A stretch of 64,000 bases of DNA from Phallusia mammillata (Eukaryota; Chordata; Ascidiacea; Phlebobranchia; Ascidiidae). The stretch lies in contig QLIY01000362.1 of the NCBI GenBank assembly GCA_003260075.1, positions 1 through 64,000 of the forward strand, in the 5' to 3' direction. This document shows positions 21,701 through 34,756 of this stretch, in pieces (position 1 is the first letter of the stretch; every line of letters starts with the position of its first letter). Made by a program: the position numbers and the translations under genes. Below the pieces are notes generated by a model that did no database searches, had not been told where the DNA came from, and saw nothing but the letters and a program-made list of their open reading frames with translations.

Positions 21701-24700
21701 ATAAATGTCTGACAAATTTTTATCCAACTATTTGTAGCAAGTTGAAAATTAGACATTTGTCTTGTGCAAATGTTGGTTTTCTGGTAGGTAAAATAAAGTG
21801 ATTAAAAGGCTTTGTGTTGTGTTGTATCGAAATATCTCTTTGCTCTCCATCTAGCTGTTTGTATATTTCAGTTGCTGGATTCAACTTATGCTGGGTTTTA
21901 GTGGAATGGATTTGATGAAACGTGAGATGCAAAGCCACATTGAGTTTGAATCAAACAGCACACTTCTTGCTTTTTACACCGAGCGGGAAGCCTGTGCTTC
22001 ACCTCTATGGTGTTTCCTCGATGTTTTGCAGGTAAAGCTCATTGCTATAAACAATTTTGTATTGGTTGTGTTTTGTTCAATTGTCAGTTGGTAAAGGTTA
22101 GGTTTATATCTACTTTAATATGTCACTTTTAATGGCAAGTTTCTTCTCAGCAAAAATAATATTCCAGTGTAAAAGTCATTGTTGTTCACAATCTTACCCA
22201 GTTTGTTTGCTGGTTTATGTGATTTCGTTGTTTCGGCCCAAACCAGTTGTTTTCAACCAGGATGGCTCCACTGCCCATCTCACACTGAGCATGTGCCAGA
22301 CTTTGTTGGTCGGACTCACTGATTTCTTTGATGCTCTCGGGTTTGAGACTGATCTACCCTTCGACCAACTGAGTTTCCATTATCCACTACATAGATATCT
22401 TGCTCTGTTTATCAGCAATGCTCTCGTACACCAAGGTAAGATTGTGAAAGTTTCATCAACTCTGCATTGTGCATGATCTGTCATGGTCAGCCTTAATTGT
22501 AAAGTCTCCTTCAAAATCAACAGTCAAATATTCTATTCATTGTCAAAACTAAAACGCTTGACATTTCGTGTGGGACCTAAATACAGATGGTGTGTATATC
22601 TATATTAGGTGTTTAACATTATTTGTTGTGTTGTGTGTTAAACAGTTGACTGTTATTATTTCTTTGCATTAGAGCTCATTGCACTGCTACCAATGTCATT
22701 ATCTTGCCCTAAACACTATCTGCTGTTATGGAAAGTAAATCGTGATTGACATTTTCCCTTGTATGTAAGTTTTGTGGAAGAGAATTTTATTGATGTAAAT
22801 GTGAAAAATGTTGCAGGAGTGGAAATTGAAGACATCAAGTTGAAGTTGAGTGAAAATGATGCATTGAAGATTATGCAGCATCCACTACATGTAAGTTGAA
22901 AAACTACATTTGAGACAGTCTGTCAATTAAGTGTGTTCCCAGCATAATCATTTCCGTGTATTTGTGTGATGTTTTGAAAATCTTTCACTTCTTTTAAGGT
23001 TCTAGTTGCGATGTATGAAGTCCAGTGTGGAATGTGGATTAGAAACGGGGCGGTTATTTCAACTCAGTCTCTCGCATACAAACAATATTTCTTCTGCACA
23101 TTTCTCATCGATGCTGATATTTATTTGCTACAGGTTAGTTAATTGTTCCTGTTTCGCAGATTGGTTACTTATTTTGATTTCCACTTATTTTCCCTCTGAC
23201 CCAATAAATTTTATGCACTGCTTAACTGAATATGACCAAAAGCCTCCCTATAATGTTTGATTGCACAAATCTTTTTTACACACTGACGATTTGCACTTTT
23301 GCTGGTTAAAGTGTGGTGTAATTTTATAGTAAAAGAAAGTTATGTTATTGCTCACACAATAACTAAACAAATACAAACCCTTAAGTGTGACAAATTGACA
23401 AATCATTTGTTTGATGCATAGAGACAGTGGTGGGATTCAATTTTTTGTCAGCCGGTTCTATTACAAAAGTCATATTTTTCAGTCTGTTCTGTTACAAAAA
23501 GTCCATTGGCAGTAACCAGTAATGCTAACCGGTTCGCTGATCTCATAAAATTTCATGAGATAGTTATATAGAACCGGTGCGAACCGGCTGAATCCCACCA
23601 CTGCATAGAGATGTTGCAAGTCGACATAATTTTTCGACAACACTTACAACATTTTCATGTATTTAGTTTTGTGCACTTCTGATTTCTCCGGATGTTTTCA
23701 TCACCAACATATTCGAGCGATGTCGTGTCACAAACTGTTTGACAATTCTAAACGAAATTGATGAATCAATGGCGCCACCTGGTGCGCCAGATAGTGATCG
23801 TCGGCCAAAAATGCTTGAGTCAGCGTTTCTTCTGCTTGTATCTCTGCTAGGGATTAAAACTAATGTTGGTAAGTTGGTTTAGACAGAAATGATCCATTGT
23901 TGTATTGAAAATATGCCATAAGTAAGGTTTGCAAAAAAGTGAAAAGTTATGTGTTCCTGCGCTTTTGTTTTTTAATATTTTGACAAAGTTTTTAATTTGG
24001 TTAAATCTCAGATTACTTGGTAACTTACTTAATGCATTTGAAAAAAACATTACATTATGTTGAAACAACAGTTTTAATACCAATCATATTGTAACATAAC
24101 AAACAAAATCTACCATACACAGATATATTTATTTACTTTAAAGTAAAAAATGCTTGGTTTTCAAGCATAAGGTTTATGGAGAAAATCATGACACGCAATT
24201 GTCAGATATGATTTCCATGTTAGCATAGGGGGGGGGGTCTTGGTTTTCAAGCATGATGTTTATGTAGAAAATCATGACACGCAATTGTCAGATATGATTT
24301 CCATGTTAGCATATGATGTTTGTGGTCAGGTTTGCAAGCAGAGGAAATAATTGAATCGGAGGCAGTTGTCCTTCTCACTAGTAAGGAATGCACGTACAGC
24401 AGTTTACACGACCATATCCCACAATGCCATGAATCACATTCGGGAACAAAACTTCAACATAACACCGAGATTCTCGTGAACTGTCTACAAAAACTCGCCA
24501 TTAAAAAAGAAGGTGAAATACCGATAAAATATTATTTCACAAATTTTCTGTATAATCTGCTTCAAATTAGCACTTGTTTTTGTGTGAAAAGTTTTGGAAA
24601 ATTTTTTGCAACTATTGAATTACGACTTTAAAAAGTTGATCTAACTTTCAACACCAGGTGGAGCAATGGAGCAGACAACTTACGTTCCCAACGAAAAATC

Positions 24701-27700
24701 TTGGCAACTTTATGATCCAATTTTCACTGAACATCGAACGTTGTACAAACGACATATTCGACAGGTCAGTTATGAACATTTTATGTTAAAAAGTACAAGT
24801 TACAATGACAGTACTTTTACAGGCACATGAGAACTACTGTAGGTACCTTAAAAGTACTGGCAAACTTGGTCCTGATGTCCCTAACGCTGATGTGTGGCCT
24901 CCTTATAAAGGTAAAAGTTGGTATTACACTTGTTGCTTGTCTGATTTTAAATTAGCAAGTTGTCAATGTGACATGTGACAAACATTCTCCACAGGTTTAA
25001 ATTAGTTGAAACAGTTTAAATTTGTGTGCCAGACTCAAATATTTATTGTTTTGTAGAAATCACAGCTCCCTCCGGTGTCCACAGCAATCTTGTGTCGTTA
25101 CTTCACTGCTCAACGTTACATGCATTTATTTACATTATTCTGTACAAGTCCCTGCACGAACACGAAGTAGTCACCGATACTGTAAGTTTGATTATGATGT
25201 TAGATTATGATGTTTGTGTCGATATCAAACATATTTTAGTATTTTTGCCAAACAAACTAAGTTGGGGGGGGGGGGACGTTACATGCATTTATTTACATTA
25301 TTCTGTACAAGTCCCTGCATGAACACGAAGTGGTCACCGATACTGTAAGTTTGATTATGATGTTAGATTATGATGTTTTTGTCGATATCAAACATATTTT
25401 AGTATTTTTGCCAAACAAACTAAGTTGTAGTTTATTTATCAAATCTGCAAGTCACTTGTATTGTTTCAATTTATTTATTTCTCAGACTCTTGCTCTCTCT
25501 CTTCACTTGTTGGAGGCTTCACTCAGATTATCTCCTAACAACTCGGGTGAGTTTCTACAGATATGACGTATATTTTAAAGTGAAATTTTGCACTCTTATA
25601 ATTTTCTGAAAGCTAAATTTTACAAATGTATGAGTTTTCGTTGGAACATCACATGACTGATTTTGCTTGAGATTTTTACCGTTTAACTCTCTAGGTCCAA
25701 CAAGCACTTCAAATCTGTCTCGCAACACTGGGTTCAGTTCATGGTTTGATTCAAACGACATGCGGCAAAATATCATGAAAGTTATTGACCAAATTGAAGC
25801 TCCTTCATATCAAGGTACAGATTAATTTACAATGAAACATGCTCTTTGAGTAAAAATTTCAAATGGATTTTGCTTTTTCTATGTTTGTTAAGCCTTTTGT
25901 CTGCATATATTGAAGATAGTTTTTTGTAAATTTTCTTTTAATTTGTCATTTAGATTCTGGACTTCCGCTGTCCGTTCTACATGCTGGGGTGAGAATCAAA
26001 CTTATTCCACTTAATATTTTTTCCACTCAAATATTTTATTATCTTGGCTAATCTTCACTTGTTTGTTTAGGAAAGTATCTTAAGTTTGCTGTTGAAATTG
26101 TTTGACAAGTTTTCTGAACAGCCAGCAGCTTTCTCATTGGACAGAGACAGTCACATGACCTTTTCACATAACTTAGATCCACCAATCAGATGCAATGTCA
26201 TAAGGAAGGTTTTAAACCTTGCTGCCTCCCTCAGCAAAAACATTGAACAGGTACCAAAACATATTGGCAAGGTCCTACCTTCTTGCATATTGGCAGTGGC
26301 AATGTAACTTTGTATGTTTGCAAGTTGTCATAATTTTATTCCCTACAAATTAAATTGCTTAATAAATTACAGTTAAAAAACAATTAAAAAAGTAAAAACT
26401 AAACTGGAGTCTGAGTGGCTCTCTCTTGCATCACCTAGTGGTGTATTATTCAGTCAGTTTATTGCTATTAAATAAACCAGAACAACAATGCAACATTCTG
26501 ATTGTTGCAGAATATCAAAGTAATTTACAAAACCCTTCACCCTGTGATGTCATCAGTGACATCACCTAACACACACACACTCAGTGCAGCTGATGAGAGG
26601 ATGAGACGCCGGTTACAAGCGAGAGAAGCACAAAAGAAAATGATGAATCAGATTAAACTCCAACAAAAACAATTCATAGGTGGGTGAAATTTTTTTTTTC
26701 AAACCTAGTGAAGTAAAATTTTGGTGAACATGAAAACGTTGTACAGAACTTTATTAAATAAACTTGAAGTCACATGGTTAAACTAATTCACAAATACCAA
26801 CACTGGGCTTCAGCAGCATATCTGTTTGTTGGACAGGTTTGCTTAAATTTCATGTAATTTGTGCCAGTCGTTGTTTTCTTACTAAATGCGACTAAGCTGT
26901 GATCCATGCCAGTGTGACAGTCACTGTGGTGTGAGTTGGATATGCTGTGTGTTAAACTGAGGTTTGCAGAACTAAGCTGCTATACTGGTTCAGCAAATGG
27001 ATTTGTGAACTTTTGTTTGGGTTTTGTTGCTAAATGTTGGAACTACAGTTTATCTACTTAATGCCACAACCATGCAATTTACCATTTTTTATGCATTTAA
27101 ACAAAGTACCAGACTACCTCGCTACCTGATATAGAACAAACACATTTATCTGCAGCTTAAATATGTTGTTTGTTGTACAGAGAACAATGAAGACAACCTC
27201 ACTGTGGTGGACGAGGGTATGAATGATGTCACAATGACAGACGTTAATGCTCAACCAAGTTATGAGTGTTGTATTTGTGGATCGAGCGAAGCAACTCGAC
27301 GCGGCGATGATGCTTCGGACTTCGGGCTAATTTGTGTCGTCCAACCTTCTACTTTGTTAGGTGGGATATAAGTTGTTGGTAGGAGAAAAATTTGGGACAA
27401 ACTGTTTACTTTAAACTGTGTAGTATATTGTAAATCACAGGTCAGCAGAGACTTTTAACTTTATGCATTTAACAACCGAAGGTCACAAGAAACAAACACC
27501 GAAACGACCGACTCCCAAAAAACCAAATAATTTGGGAAAACCCGAGAACTTTGCAACGTTTTGTGAAAAGGTTGAGATAAAATCAAGATTTGTTTCACTT
27601 CGAAGTCCAGCAGATTTGCCTCAAGAAGGAGGTGGGTTTATATGATCTTTGTGAGAAAATACAGTAAAACTTGCGTAATCTGGACCTGTTTGGACCAAAA

Positions 27701-30700
27701 AAGTGTCCAAATTAGGCGAAGATCCGATGTCGATTAGTAAAGCCTTTCCACATTACAAATCATTTGTAACTCAAGTTTTGTCCAAATTAGGCGAAGATCC
27801 TGATTAACTGAATCCGTTTTAAAGGTTTACTGTATTTACATTTTTATTTCAACAAAATTTTGTGGATTTTCTGTTACCTTGCAGAAAAGGGGGGGGGGGT
27901 GAAGATCCTGATTAACTGAATCCGTTTTAAAGGTTTACTGTATTTACAGTTTTATTTCAACAAAATTTTGTGGATTTTCTGTTACCTTGCAGAAAAGTTT
28001 TGTCCAATGTTTTCATCAATAAAGCTCACAAGCAGTAAACTTTTATTGAAATCAATAAATCTTGACCAGGTTTGCTAGCTCCTGTTGGTGGTTGTCATGT
28101 GACCACTTGCGGACATCACGTACACATTGCATGCCATGCAGTTTATATGGAGTCATTCAGTCGCGACCAGTTTCCATTCCTCATGATGGACAACCAGCAG
28201 TTTTTCAAATGTCCGTTATGCCGACAAGTTTCCAACCTCGTTTTGCAATGCACGACAAGCAGCGAAGAAAGGTGAAAATATTTTTTATTGTTAAAGTATC
28301 AAATAGTTTCAGTTTCAAGCCAGATAAACAAAATTTAACCTAAAAATATCTTTCCATCTGACAATAAAAGTTGATTTTATGCCTGGCAGCAACAGCTAGT
28401 ATATAGAATTTATTGTATAGATTCAAAAATCATAACTTGTGTGTCATAGTGGTTGGTGTAGAGCAGGGGTGCACAACCTGCGGCCGTAGCGGCCGAAGAG
28501 ACGAGCTTGTGCGGCCGTGAACATGTTTATTAAGATATATATACTGGCGGCCGTAACGTAAATAAAACTCTTTTCCCAAATATTTTGATTTTTGAATTGC
28601 TCTAAACAGTTTTTGAGATACTAAAAAGAGTATAACCAGCCTAGAAGCCATATACTTCGGCCTTTTTATGCGCCTATTGTGTGCAAACAATGCGAACAAA
28701 ACAGGTGCTACAAGCATCGCAATGTAGACTATGACATCACAAACACTTAAGACTGTGCAGCTCAATCTGTGGACCAAGTTGTAAATTAATCTGGGCTTTG
28801 GGGGCGTGATTACATGGTGTATATATATGATATAAACTAATTTCCTTAAATCAGTAATTTTAAAACAAAAGTAAGCAGGTAAATGGCGGCCGTTAGTGAA
28901 AAAAGAATCCGCGATGCGGCCGTCGTAGCAAAAAGGTTGTGCACCCCTGGTGTAGAGAAATGGCAGTTGACAATGCATGGAAAGCAACTGACAATGCTTA
29001 TATTTGACTGTTGAAATAGTTCAATAACTGTTTGTATTTGTGATATTACATTAACTTGATGTTTTTATTTCCAGAGAATTTCATGACCATCCCCCATTGT
29101 TCTCAATTGCGGAGTCCTATTACGAAGTTTATGAGAAATGCAAGGATTATATGTCAGGTCCAACGCTCAAAAATACTTACACAGCATTTCTTGCTGTATT
29201 CGATCATGCATTGCTTCAGCTTGGTGGTTCTCTTCTTTCCCCTGCAGTTGAGGATATTTCAAAAACAGCTTTGAAGGCTGTTGTTGAGAGAAAAATTCCC
29301 ATAGGTCAGTAAAGTTTATAAAATGGGTTTAACTTTCCTGTTTTACCAAGCACACATTAACTTGGATTTTGTCTCATATGGCCTGGACTTTGTGAGATAA
29401 GTTGTTTTTGAAGTAGCATAAAAACTTTAACATGTTGTAATTCAGACCAAAGTTTTCATCATCACCGAATTAAAGAGTCAAGATAAGTGGCTGTAGAGGC
29501 CCAATCAATCGTTGTCGTAAAGTGTTTTTGTAGTGTTGTAACTTGCTTGTGTTTAATTTTTTTTCTTTTGTTTATCGTACACTGTATTTGTCGCATTCAG
29601 TGTTATTTATCCCGATGAAGGCGGCCTATATAGGACGCCGAAACGTCGGAATATAAATACAGTTGCCAGAAGAGCTGTATAAAGTTGATATTATGCCTGG
29701 CAGCGACAGCTTGTATAAGTGGCTGGGGGGGGGGGCAGAAGAGCGGCTCTATAAAGTTGATATTATGCCTGGCAGCGACAGCTTGTATAAGTGGCTGTTT
29801 CAACTCAATATTATTTTTTGTTTTGTTTTCACATTTTTTATAAAACCAAATCAACCACTTCGTGTTTGTAGACTCCCTATGTTATATGTTGATCAACAAC
29901 ATTGAAAAACCCACACATAATGTGGAGGATCAATGGCGGGAAACATTTGGTGGAGGGTTGCAAGTTAACAATGCGACACCGATATTATGCCTTGATACTT
30001 CAGCATTGTTTGTCAGGTTGATCATGGATTTGCTCAACACCGATCCAAACTACAAGGTTAGCTGTAAATTATAATAAGGAGGAATTTAATAATTGAATCT
30101 GTGTCAATCAGAAAACTACAATTGTTGGTAAAGTGACAACCAAAATTTTAGCTTGACTATTTCAGTTACTACATTTAGATTGCATAAAATTTTCTGTGTG
30201 TGAATAGAACCAACTGAACATTTAATGTATTTAATAATTTTTGCGTTCAGAAATCTCCTCATCTTGGATCAAACCTGGGAATGTATCAGTCTTATGTGCA
30301 AGATGTTTACAACCTGACTTTTATACAAGCTCTTGTTCGAATTAACTGCAAGTTTTCAGATGACGAGAGAAGGTTAGATTGCAGTTTAATTCACTCATGT
30401 AAACTTTGTGTTTGAGTCTTAATGTTCCTGGTCTCCCACCCACACTTGTCCTCAAACTTTACTGCTGTGGATTGCCAAAATATATCTTGTGAGCAAGCAT
30501 GTGTGTTATGCTAGGGCGTGGAGAAGTGGGACTTCAACTGGTTTCAAGTTTGTGGGAAGCAACCTGGAATGTCTGATAAGCCACGTGATTCGTTCACTCC
30601 CTCCACGGCTCTTCCAGGCTGCTAAACAACCTCTCCCTTCAGTTTTCACCACTGTTTTCTCAAATCAGGTGAAAACCCACTAAAATCTGAGTGAAACATT

Positions 30701-33700
30701 TTGTGCATAGCGTTGCATTATCGTGCTATTTCTGCTGCAAATTGCTGATGGGCAAAACAAATCAACTATTTAAATGACCTTGCCAATAAAGTACAACAAG
30801 GACGTCTACATTTTACTGAATAAACATTTGTAAGCGCGAACAAACTCCACCAAAGTGGTAGTCAGGTTGAACTCATGTTTTAGGTTTTCACAAAGTATTT
30901 TAAATTTTCTGTAACTGTTCATCTTTTTTAAAATTAATTTTGGTTGCAGTCTATTTTCACACTTATTGAGGAGCACCTTCTTCCCTTCATGCGACATGCT
31001 TCACTGATTCAGCATCACGTGATCAGGAGCGGTGAAGCGTTACCGATACATCAAAGAGGCAGAGCCGAGTTTGTTGAGCTCGCCATGTACCTTGGTAAAT
31101 TGATATAATGTGAGTTTGTTGCAAATGTGATAACGTACCTCTGTGGAACAGGTTTAAGTAAGGTGTCCACTGATGGCGACGTCGATGTAGTGAAATGTTT
31201 GGATTGGAAAAATAATGATTCGAAAAGTCTCATTTCAAGCTGGTGCAGCAAGGTAATCATGATAAATTACTTATATGTATAACATATAAAATATAAAGAG
31301 TGACAGACGGACAGCGTCAGTGTTATATTTTATTTATAAAACTCGCCTATTTAGGCATCGTCAGTTTCTGTCTAAAAAGAAAAGAACGATAAAAACACAT
31401 AAAAGTTAAAACGTTAAAAACTAAGCAAGTAACAGCCGCGAAACGAAACAATGGAGAAGGTTTTAACAGAGACCGGGGGGGGGGGTATGATAAATTACTT
31501 ATATGTATAACCTGAGATGGATATATTCATAACTGGGATCAGCCCTAAAGCGTCCATACAGACCAGCGTTTGCGGCATACATATCGAAAAATCACAGTAC
31601 GCCAGGCCTGTTGAAGGCTTTATACCGAATCAGCCTGTCTTCCAAGCATTCCCATCGGCCTGGCGTACTATGATTTCCATGTATTAACTCTTCAACTTTT
31701 TGTTCTGTTGTAGTTATTATTGCCCGGAGGATCATCGTATACAACCAGATATCAAACTCTCACCGCCTCCAACACATGGCATGCGCCCAAGTTGCTTGAT
31801 TTGCCCGATGAATACAGCTCATTGTTCCTCACTTTCAGACAAACGGTTTGTGCCGAGTTTTACAGTTGCTTCGTTTCAATTCAAATTCTAATAATTTTTA
31901 CCAAATACTTTTCTCATCGCGTCGTTTCAACCTGAGAATCACTTTCTAGTTTTCATGGTCGATTTTAACCTCAATTAGAACAAAAACTACTTACTGTGCT
32001 TTAAATAAATCAATGCTGTATCTTAAATATTAACTAATTCTTATGTCAATAGCTTCAATGCCATGTCCTGTGAAGTAATTCAGCTTACTATACGTTGTAG
32101 GAGTGCAAGAAATGTGGCAAAGTGCCAAAGGACCCGGCCCTGTGTCTGGTGTGTGGCGAATACGTTTGCTACAAGTCGCCATGCAAACCTGACAAAATCC
32201 CGTACGCCGCATGTCGACACGCGAGGCGCTGTGGAGCAGGGACGGGAATATTTTTGCTCATAAATACATCATACGTTGTGATTATACGCGGGCACAAAGC
32301 TTGTATGTGGGGTGAGTTTACTTGTTCATCGCTGTTTGACGAAAACCACAAAAAACTGCTTATTTAATGATATTTACCACCCAAAAACATTGTAAATTTT
32401 TTTTTTAAATTATCTCATAAAATCAAACCGAAAGCATCGAGCCCATAAATGATAAGCTGCAGGCAATGCATAAGGTTTCGACTCATAAAGTCTCATTAGT
32501 GCAGCTGGTGACGAGAGATCGGTCGTATTGTCATTTGTCACCAAATGCACTGTCTACAGCATCTCATAAAATAGTTTCAACATTTCTCACATGAGCGAGA
32601 AAAAGTTTGTTAGGCAACAGTTGGCTTACACACTCTTATGGTTGTGCTTGTGGACAATTATTCATTGCTGGTTGACATCTGGTACACAGTTAAACGTGCT
32701 CACATGCTTGCAGTTGCCGCGCGATAACATGATAACATAACAAGTTTGGACCAAATATGGTTAAACAAGAATCTAAAAAAATAATTTCAAAGTTCAAGTT
32801 TAGTTTATTTGCACTTAAATCGAGGAAAATTATTGTGCGTGCGGGGCAGCGAAAGACCTCGTGGTCATCCTGTCAGCCTTACACGAAAAGGTTTACATTA
32901 GCACGGCACTAAACATGTGGAAAAAGGACAACGGCAAAAAGATGACAGATGTCAAAAAAATAATTTTAACAACGCTCATATTGTACAAGAATAAGTTTGT
33001 TGGAGAATATCAAGCGCCCATAGAAATATTCTCGGAGTAAACTTAGTTGCAAGCCGTTATCGGTCCGTAATTGCGACTTCTCAGTTGCCCACGGGCTTTG
33101 CTGTCGCCATCTGCAGTTGTGAAAATAATATGGTCAAACTTTCTTGTGGTTTTATGCCAATGCGGGCGGTTATCGATATTTGCTTCAATTAGTCGCAATC
33201 ACTTTTGCTTTATGATCTGTTTGAATAAAGTTTATCACCAAACGAATCGGTTTGTTTAAGGAGGCGAACATTTAAGTTGTAACCGCGATGTGTGTGTTAC
33301 AGTTTTACAACTTACCACCTTTAGTTAATTCGCCCAACACAATTGACTTTCTAAAATCATAAGTGGGCAAAACATGGGAACTGAAATTTATGTAAATTAT
33401 TGCAAATCTGGTTTGTTCGAAATATTTTTGCGCGTAGAATTTAAATTTACAGTAACTTTGTATTTTATTGACTTTCTTAAATCATAAGCTTTTTAAAATC
33501 AATACATAGATACTGGAACTGTTTGTAAAAACGGGATTATTGTGCAAAAATTTGTTTAAAAATATTGTGATTTTAATTAATTTAATTTGCAGGAACTTTG
33601 TATTTGGACGCGCATGGGGAGGAGGACCGCGGTTGGAGTAGGGGGAAACCCCTTTATTTGAAACGGGAAAGGCTGTTAGTTTTGGAACGACAGTGGATTT

Positions 33701-33756
33701 ATCATTCATTTGACAATTCGTGCAAAAACTGGATGGTCCATTCACAAAAACTATAA
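18751..33756 (+). CDS. UBR3: UBR3-type E3 ubiquitin-protein ligase, complete
   Basis: Thirty-five exons splice in frame to 1724 aa (human UBR3 is about 1888): 18751-18893, 19036-19220, 19385-19563, 19682-19826, 20079-20236, 20296-20402, 20693-20845, 21216-21294, 21470-21672, 21872-22031, 22261-22435, 22817-22890, 22999-23133, 23667-23868, 24330-24512, 24658-24764, 24823-24910, 25057-25181, 25486-25546, 25695-25814, 25954-25988, 26071-26250, 26511-26679, 27181-27360, 27449-27631, 28070-28271, 29075-29304, 29872-30056, 30251-30372, 30515-30668, 30950-31094, 31152-31252, 31714-31845, 32101-32311, 33593-33756. The UBR box is at about residues 82-152 (CRTCATSPCMSLCA, GGACDCGDASVM). A split RING-H2 runs from ECCICGSSE (about 1083) to CHVTTCGHHVHIACH and FKCPLCRQ (about 1222). 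The C-terminal domain has KVPKDPALCLVCGEYVC and CGAGTGIFLLINTSYVVIIRG. UBR3 differs from UBR1/2 in not binding classical N-degrons in mammals. Exon 11 and 25 acceptors are the least certain. Confidence 0.95.
23425..23603. mobile_element. hAT-type MITE with perfect 8-bp target duplication, in a UBR3 intron
   Basis: A 179-bp element has inverted ends CAGTGGTGGGATTCA...TGAATCCCACCACTG and internal AACCGG/CCGGTT-rich inverted segments. It is flanked by the perfect 8-bp repeat CATAGAGA (23417-23424 and 23604-23611). It lies in the intron between exons 13 and 14. A second copy in the opposite orientation is at 37935-38082. Confidence 0.93.
24154..24312. repeat. Direct duplication around a 10-G run
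   Basis: The ~75-bp sequence before the G-run (24228-24237) is repeated after it with a few substitutions (e.g. ATAAGGTTTATGGAG against ATGATGTTTATGTAG). It lies in the UBR3 intron before exon 15. I interpret it as an assembly join of two alleles. Confidence 0.85.
25113..25426 (+). repeat. Direct duplication around a 12-G run, copying the end of UBR3 exon 18
   Basis: Unit 1 (25113-25263) contains the last 69 nt of exon 18, its donor and intron sequence. Unit 2 (25276-25426) repeats it with a few changes (CACGAA against CATGAA, GTAGTC against GTGGTC). The G-run is 25264-25275. Unit 2 has no acceptor in front of it and so is not a usable exon. Gene predictors could wrongly include it. Confidence 0.9.
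27662..27832. mobile_element. pogo/Tc1-mariner-like MITE, TA-flanked, in a UBR3 intron
   Basis: A 171-bp element starts CAGTAAAACTTGCGTAATC and ends GGTTTACTG, flanked by TA on both sides. Internal repeats (AAATTAGGCGAAGATCC) and overall layout match the element at 44347-44529. It encodes no protein. Confidence 0.75.
27793..27997. repeat. Direct duplication around an 11-G run
   Basis: The ~95-bp segment ending GTTACCTTGCAGAAAA before the G-run (27889-27899) is repeated after it with one or two substitutions. It includes the 3' end of the pogo-like MITE, which therefore appears twice. Confidence 0.88.
28464..28949. mobile_element. hAT-type non-autonomous element with perfect 8-bp target duplication, in a UBR3 intron
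   Basis: A 486-bp element has termini CAGGGGTGCACAACCT and its complement AGGTTGTGCACCCCTG, with GCGGCCG motifs just inside both ends. The perfect 8-bp duplication GTGTAGAG lies at 28456-28463 and 28950-28957. It sits between exons 26 and 27. A 185-codon open frame on the minus strand inside it shows no transposase motifs and is not called. Confidence 0.93.
29612..29804 (+). repeat. Dispersed repeat with hammerhead-like core, partly duplicated around an 11-G run
   Basis: CCGATGA (29612-29618), a GGCG...CGCC stem and GAAACGTC (29640-29647) are followed by TTGCCAGAAGAGCTGTATAA and TTGATATTATGCCTGGCAGC. The latter part is repeated after a G-run (29725-29735). The same modules in the opposite orientation occur at about 44928-45050. 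Confidence 0.7.
31259..31511. repeat. G-run junction flanking a possible insertion polymorphism
   Basis: A 25-bp sequence (ATGATAAATTACTTATATG and on) occurs at 31259-31283 and again at 31487-31511, right after an 11-G run (31475-31485). The ~190 bp between is present only once. It may be an insertion carried by one haplotype. It lies in the UBR3 intron before exon 33. Confidence 0.6.
31601..31672. repeat. Imperfect inverted repeat in a UBR3 intron
   Basis: ATCACAGTACGCCAGGCC (about 31591) and GGCCTGGCGTACTATGAT (about 31656) are near-perfect reverse complements about 45 bp apart. This may be a small foldback element. No target duplication could be defined. Confidence 0.5.
32437..32580. repeat. 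Dispersed repeat copy (SINE-like or fragment) in the last UBR3 intron
   Basis: Sequence around 32437-32580 contains AAATGATAAGCTGCAGGCAA, TCTCATTAGTGCAGCTGGTG and ATGCACTGTCTACAGC. Each recurs elsewhere in the window: about 3079-3125, 10465-10500 (opposite orientation) and 46430-46560. The common order suggests one repeat family. Its class is not established. Confidence 0.5.
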
Positions 33757-33984
33757 CAATCAAAACATTCTACATGCTATATAACGTCATGAAACAGGTG
33801 ATTATAACGCAACAAATCATTTTTTACGTCATACAGCGTAAAACCCGACGTTAGTTAAAATCCATTTTGTTAATCCCTTTTACAAACTCACCACCAAACT
33901 TGTTATGGCGCTGTTTCGTCTAATAAACTTCGTTCGTTCGTGTCTGATCAAACTCGTCCACTTTGCACAGAGGATCAGCAGGGT

Positions 33985-34756
33985 TTGTGATAACAGCGAT
34001 GGCCGGGTCGTGGTATCAAGTCGCAAAAACAATAAATAGTTGCAGAGTTGTGAAACCGGTTGTGATGCAGATGGTGCAGGGAAGTTAGGCGGTAACATTA
34101 AACACATTTCACACTAAGCTTGATTCCTATCTGTTGGAGGGGGGGGGGTCTGGTTTTACTTATTTCGCCACTCAAGTTGATTTGCACGGAAGCGGGTTAA
34201 AGAGCAAGCTAGGCGGTTAATCAATTTTCCTTCCCAAAACAGCTAGTTCCCCCGGGGGGGGGGATTGTGATAACAGCGATGACCGGGTCGTGGTATCAAG
34301 TCGCAGAAACAATAAATAGTTGCAATAATAAGTTGTGAAACCGGTTGTGATGCAGATGGTGCAGGGAAGTTAGTCGGTAACATTAAACACAACTCTAAGC
34401 TTGATTCCTATCTGTTGGAAGATTCTAGTGATTTGTACGGAAGGTTTGACAGTTTACTGCGGGTTTGAACTTGTTGGTCTGGTTTTACTTATTTCGCCAC
34501 TCAAGTTGATTTGCACGGAAGCGGGTTAAAGAGCAAGCTAGGCGGTTAATCAATTTTCCTTCCCAAAACAGCTAGTTCCCCCGGCAATATGTCACTGCTT
34601 TAAATACATTAAAATCAATCTAATTTGTTGTTAAAGGTTAGGCCAATTCAACATTCAAAATTAAATGNCAATATGTCACTGCTTTAAATACCTCAAAATC
34701 AATCTAATTTGTTGTTAAAGGTTAGGCCAATTCAACATTCAAAATTAAATGATCAA
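33985..34756. repeat. Chained direct duplications separated by two G-runs and one N
   Basis: Segment A (about 33985-34138), G-run 34139-34148, segment B (34149-34253) and G-run 34254-34263 are followed by A' (34264-34420) and B' (34475-34583). Segment C (34584-34667), a single N at 34668, and C' (34669-34752) come next. The pairs differ by substitutions and small indels; A'-B' is contiguous, with about 55 bp that is missing between A and B. This is the clearest case that the joins are between contig ends. Confidence 0.9.

Noticed and set aside
28430..28987. 185-codon minus-strand open frame
   Set aside because: Lies almost wholly within the hAT element, without transposase motifs; parts read through its inverted ends.
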